DNA from: an uncultured Phascolarctobacterium sp.
GTDB taxonomy: Bacteria; Bacillota; Negativicutes; Acidaminococcales; Acidaminococcaceae
Length of the DNA stretch: 64,000 bases
Direction of reading: 5' to 3'
Assembly (NCBI GenBank): GCA_900544795.1
Contig: UQWM01000011.1
Coordinates: 10,521 to 74,520 of the forward strand
Part shown: in pieces, positions 61,899 to 64,000 of the stretch
Layout of the letters: each line of letters starts with the position of its first letter
Position numbering within the stretch: the stretch's first letter is position 1
Notes under the pieces: generated by a model
Told to the model about the DNA's origin: nothing
The model's input: only the letters and a program-made list of their open reading frames with translations
The model's database searches: none
Position numbers and translations under genes: made by a program

Positions 61899-62360
61899 TT
61901 GAAATCCATTGGAACACAAATAGCTATAGATATGTATAATTGCAGTGACCTGCTTTTAAACGACGCTTCCGGCGTACAGGCAACTGTTCAAAGCGCTGCC
62001 GCTGATTTTGCCATGCAGCCTCGCGAAACTTATATCAACTGCGAAGAAGGCATCAATGAATATTCGGTATTTGCCCATTGCAAGCAAGGCCATGTGACCC
62101 TGCATCTGTACCCTGACCTGGGCTTTGTTACGATTGATGTTTTCACTTGTTTCAAAGACGCTGATCCGGATGGCTTAGGCCGTTTCCTGCGCAATTATTT
62201 CGATCCTGACAAATCAAAAATCACCTACCTTGACCGCGGAGACTTCGGCAGTGAAAGCGATATGAAACCGCGCCGTAAATCCAACATAAAAACCATTCGC
62301 AGAGCCCGCACTATCGGCAACAAACTTTCCAAACTGATGATGAAACCACGTTCAATGTAA
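61899..62360 (+). CDS. SpeD-like (AdoMet decarboxylase family) protein lacking the pyruvoyl serine
   Basis: 153 residues. GTQIAIDMYNCS at the start and HVTLHLYPDLGFVTIDVFTC in the middle match class 1b S-adenosylmethionine decarboxylase. In that family ESHxSIHTWPE contains the serine that self-cleaves to the pyruvoyl cofactor. Here Gly64 stands at that position (KQGHVTLH), while His69 and Cys84 of the processing and catalytic set remain. Self-processing should be impossible. A basic tail follows (residues 123-153, rich in Arg/Lys). TTG start at 61899 with AAAGGAG 7 bases upstream and a consensus promoter. Confidence 0.75.
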   Translation: MKSIGTQIAIDMYNCSDLLLNDASGVQATVQSAAADFAMQPRETYINCEEGINEYSVFAHCKQGHVTLHLYPDLGFVTIDVFTCFKDADPDGLGRFLRNYFDPDKSKITYLDRGDFGSESDMKPRRKSNIKTIRRARTIGNKLSKLMMKPRSM

Positions 62361-62386
62361 AAGCTGCCTTTGAGCAGCTTTTTTCT
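62360..62386 (+). terminator. Terminator after SpeD-like gene
   Basis: AAAGCTGC / GCAGCTTT arms with a 6-base loop, then TTTCTTT. It overlaps the stop codon. Confidence 0.8.
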
Positions 62387-62457
62387 TTGCCTCTGTTCCT
62401 AACGCTGATTCTCTGTTAAAATAAAGGCAGTAACTATCAACAGTATTGGAGAACGTT

Positions 62458-63150
62458 ATGAAATATATTTTTTGGGATATAGACGGGACACTTTTAAAGA
62501 CCGGCCTAGCTGGTGTTGATGCTCTGCGTGATGCTATAAAATACCGCTTCGGCATCGAAAACTTTCAATTCTCCCATACTTTAGCGGGAATGACAGATTC
62601 ATTTATCTTCAAACAAACGATCAGAGATATCAAAGGCAGATGCAACGCGGCAGACGCCGCAGGACTGTTGATCCATTACCACCAGTTATTGGAAAAATAT
62701 CTGCCGACACATCCCGGCAGCCTGATGCAGAACGTCAAAGAGACCCTGCAGTATTGCGCAGAACATGATACAGGCTACAAAACCTGTTTACTCACTGGCA
62801 ATACTATGACCGGCGCTTTTGCCAAACTCAAACATTACGGTATTGACCACTACTTCGACAGCCGTTACAGTGCCTGCGGCGAACTGAGCGAAGAGCGCAG
62901 CGAGCTGGCCCAAACAGCTTATCGGCGCCTCTATATGCTCGATCCTGACATTGCTCCCGATAAAATCATTATTATTGGCGACACACCTAACGATATCACC
63001 TGCGCTCACGCAATCGGTGCCCGTAGCCTGATAATTCTAGCCGGCTCAACTTATGACAGGGCCCAGTTGGAAACTTATCGACCCTGGAACGTTATTGATA
63101 AACTGCCTGACGCGCCCCAGGATTTTATAGCTTTACTGAATAACAACTGA
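62458..63150 (+). CDS. HAD-family hydrolase (phosphoglycolate phosphatase-like)
   Basis: 230-residue HAD hydrolase with a helical C1 cap. The nucleophile motif is FWDIDGTLL at the N-terminus. LLTGNTMTGAFAKL is motif II, a Lys lies before the last motif, and IIIGDTPNDITCAHAIGAR is motif IV. Similar proteins dephosphorylate phosphoglycolate or pyrophosphate; the substrate is unknown. ATG 62458 has TTGGAG 6 bases upstream; a longer frame begins with TTG. The preceding terminator suggests its own promoter in the 97-base gap. Confidence 0.88.
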   Translation: MKYIFWDIDGTLLKTGLAGVDALRDAIKYRFGIENFQFSHTLAGMTDSFIFKQTIRDIKGRCNAADAAGLLIHYHQLLEKYLPTHPGSLMQNVKETLQYCAEHDTGYKTCLLTGNTMTGAFAKLKHYGIDHYFDSRYSACGELSEERSELAQTAYRRLYMLDPDIAPDKIIIIGDTPNDITCAHAIGARSLIILAGSTYDRAQLETYRPWNVIDKLPDAPQDFIALLNNN

Positions 63151-63180
63151 CCGAATCAGCATTTTATAAGGAGAATAAAT

Positions 63181-63924
63181 ATGAAAAGCATTTTTTACAG
63201 CGCCCTGCTTGTTTTATTATTTATCACAGCGCCTGTTTCAGCCTACAACAGTTATGACCTGGCTACGCTTTTAAACACTGGCAGCTGCACTTACGGCGAC
63301 CTGTCAGGGGCAGAACTCAGCAACCTTGATCTGACCGGGGCCGACCTTACCGGCAGCAATTTGACCGGTGCGCGGCTAGTCAAAACAAAACTTACCGGAG
63401 CTGTTTTTGACAATGCAATCCTAACCAAAGCAGTCCTGACCAACGCCGAGCTTGAAAAGGCCAGTTTTAAAACGGCACTACTCACCTACACCAATTTCAA
63501 CAACAGCAATTTAGCAGCCGCTGATTTCAGCCACGCTAACGCTTTCAGAAGCAGATTAGCGAACTGTAATCTGCAATTCACCATATTTTATTTAGCCAAT
63601 CTACAGGAAGCAACTTTAGACAGCAGCAATTGCCTGGAAAGCGATTTCACCCAAGCTAACTTAGCTTATGCGTGGCTTTATAATACAAATCTACATGGAG
63701 CGGCGCTTAATAACGCCAATCTTTTTAACGCTAAAATGAACAATGCCAATCTGAGCGATGCTGATCTTACCGGAGCTGTTTTGAGCCAGGCTTTACTGCA
63801 AAATGCTAATCTCAATAATGCCAAACTGGATATGGCCCTGCTCAACGAAACTGATTTCAAAGGCGCCAGCCTGAACTTCACCGACTTTGGCACCGCTTTT
63901 AAAAACGACGCTATTTTCGAATGA
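63181..63924 (+). CDS. Exported pentapeptide-repeat protein
   Basis: 247 residues. A signal peptide (MKSIFYSALLVLLFITAPVSA) precedes about 40 tandem A(D/N)LxN-type pentapeptides (ADLTGSNLTGARL, NNANLSDADLTGAVL and so on) that form a right-handed quadrilateral beta-helix. Such folds mimic DNA or act as scaffolds; the export signal argues against a gyrase-protection role here. AAGGAG precedes ATG 63181. It lies 30 bases after the HAD gene. The last 76 bases of the window after it show no gene. Confidence 0.88.
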   Translation: MKSIFYSALLVLLFITAPVSAYNSYDLATLLNTGSCTYGDLSGAELSNLDLTGADLTGSNLTGARLVKTKLTGAVFDNAILTKAVLTNAELEKASFKTALLTYTNFNNSNLAAADFSHANAFRSRLANCNLQFTIFYLANLQEATLDSSNCLESDFTQANLAYAWLYNTNLHGAALNNANLFNAKMNNANLSDADLTGAVLSQALLQNANLNNAKLDMALLNETDFKGASLNFTDFGTAFKNDAIFE

Positions 63925-64000
63925 CAAATATTCAAAATGAAAAACGATAAAGTCCATATAATTGTGTAAAAAGAAAGAGTCATCAAAACCCTTTTTAAGG

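Noticed and set aside
63300..63900. Short tandem repeats that could suggest a CRISPR array
   Set aside because: They are degenerate 15-base codon repeats within a pentapeptide-repeat gene; there are no constant repeats with unique spacers.
1..64000. Mobile element, prophage or integrated island
   Set aside because: I saw no transposase, integrase, tRNA-linked repeat or sharp change in base use; the duplications present (two receptors) are tandem and local.

Overview
The window is a 64 kb piece of an anaerobic, low-to-mid GC bacterium of the Firmicutes (Bacillota). It is packed with core genes, most of them on the minus strand. Several gene orders are typical of that phylum: cdaA-cdaR-glmM-glmS, hpf-secA-prfB, ftsE-ftsX-M23-ctpA, lspA-rluD-pyrR and uvrB-uvrA-uvrC. 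The csaB/DUF5693 pair, rubredoxin, an acyl-CoA dehydrogenase and the overall gene order make Negativicutes (an Acidaminococcaceae or Phascolarctobacterium-like gut anaerobe) my best guess. That placement is an inference, not a reading. I see no rRNA, tRNA, insertion sequence, prophage or CRISPR array.

Left part (1-20.4 kb): a truncated bioB with a BirA-type operator; a HAD phosphatase and a small membrane protein; rubredoxin; the translationally coupled excision-repair operon uvrBAC; exonuclease III; a tiny orphan glycyl-radical-domain protein; an exported unknown; the nucleoside-salvage pair udp-deoB; lspA-rluD-pyrR-LUD; a hotdog protein with an acyl-CoA dehydrogenase; and a stand-alone AICAR transformylase (purH C-terminal half) behind a ZTP riboswitch. 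A divergent radical-SAM gene follows.

Middle (20.4-39.1 kb): a plus-strand ABC-F ribosome-protection-type gene sits behind a leader with a 3-codon uORF and competing terminator and antiterminator helices. This gene and the EamA transporter after it each carry a -1 frameshift at a run of six T where seven would restore the frame. Next come DUF3783, then glmS under a glmS ribozyme, glmM, a FAD dehydrogenase, and the c-di-AMP genes cdaR and cdaA. A complete acetyl-cycle arginine set follows, as argCJBDF plus argGH.

Right part (39.1-64 kb): a GT51 transglycosylase, an exported MBL hydrolase, pgi, the division and wall-hydrolysis block (ctpA, M23 activator, ftsX, ftsE), csaB and DUF5693. Then prfB with its programmed +1 frameshift, secA, hpf, and an amino-acid ABC transporter with two paralogous binding proteins. 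Upstream of these is a promoter-to-terminator non-coding RNA whose position between comFC and hpf suggests the raiA RNA. The end carries an HD-GYP protein, comFC, recD2, a SpeD-like protein lacking the pyruvoyl serine, a HAD hydrolase and an exported pentapeptide-repeat protein.

The most unusual things in the window are RNA-level: the ABC-F attenuator, the paired T-run frameshifts, the pseudoknot ahead of the glmS ribozyme, the raiA-like RNA, and the nearly perfect long palindromes at all three convergent gene junctions. One of those palindromes encodes the same C-terminal peptide on both strands.
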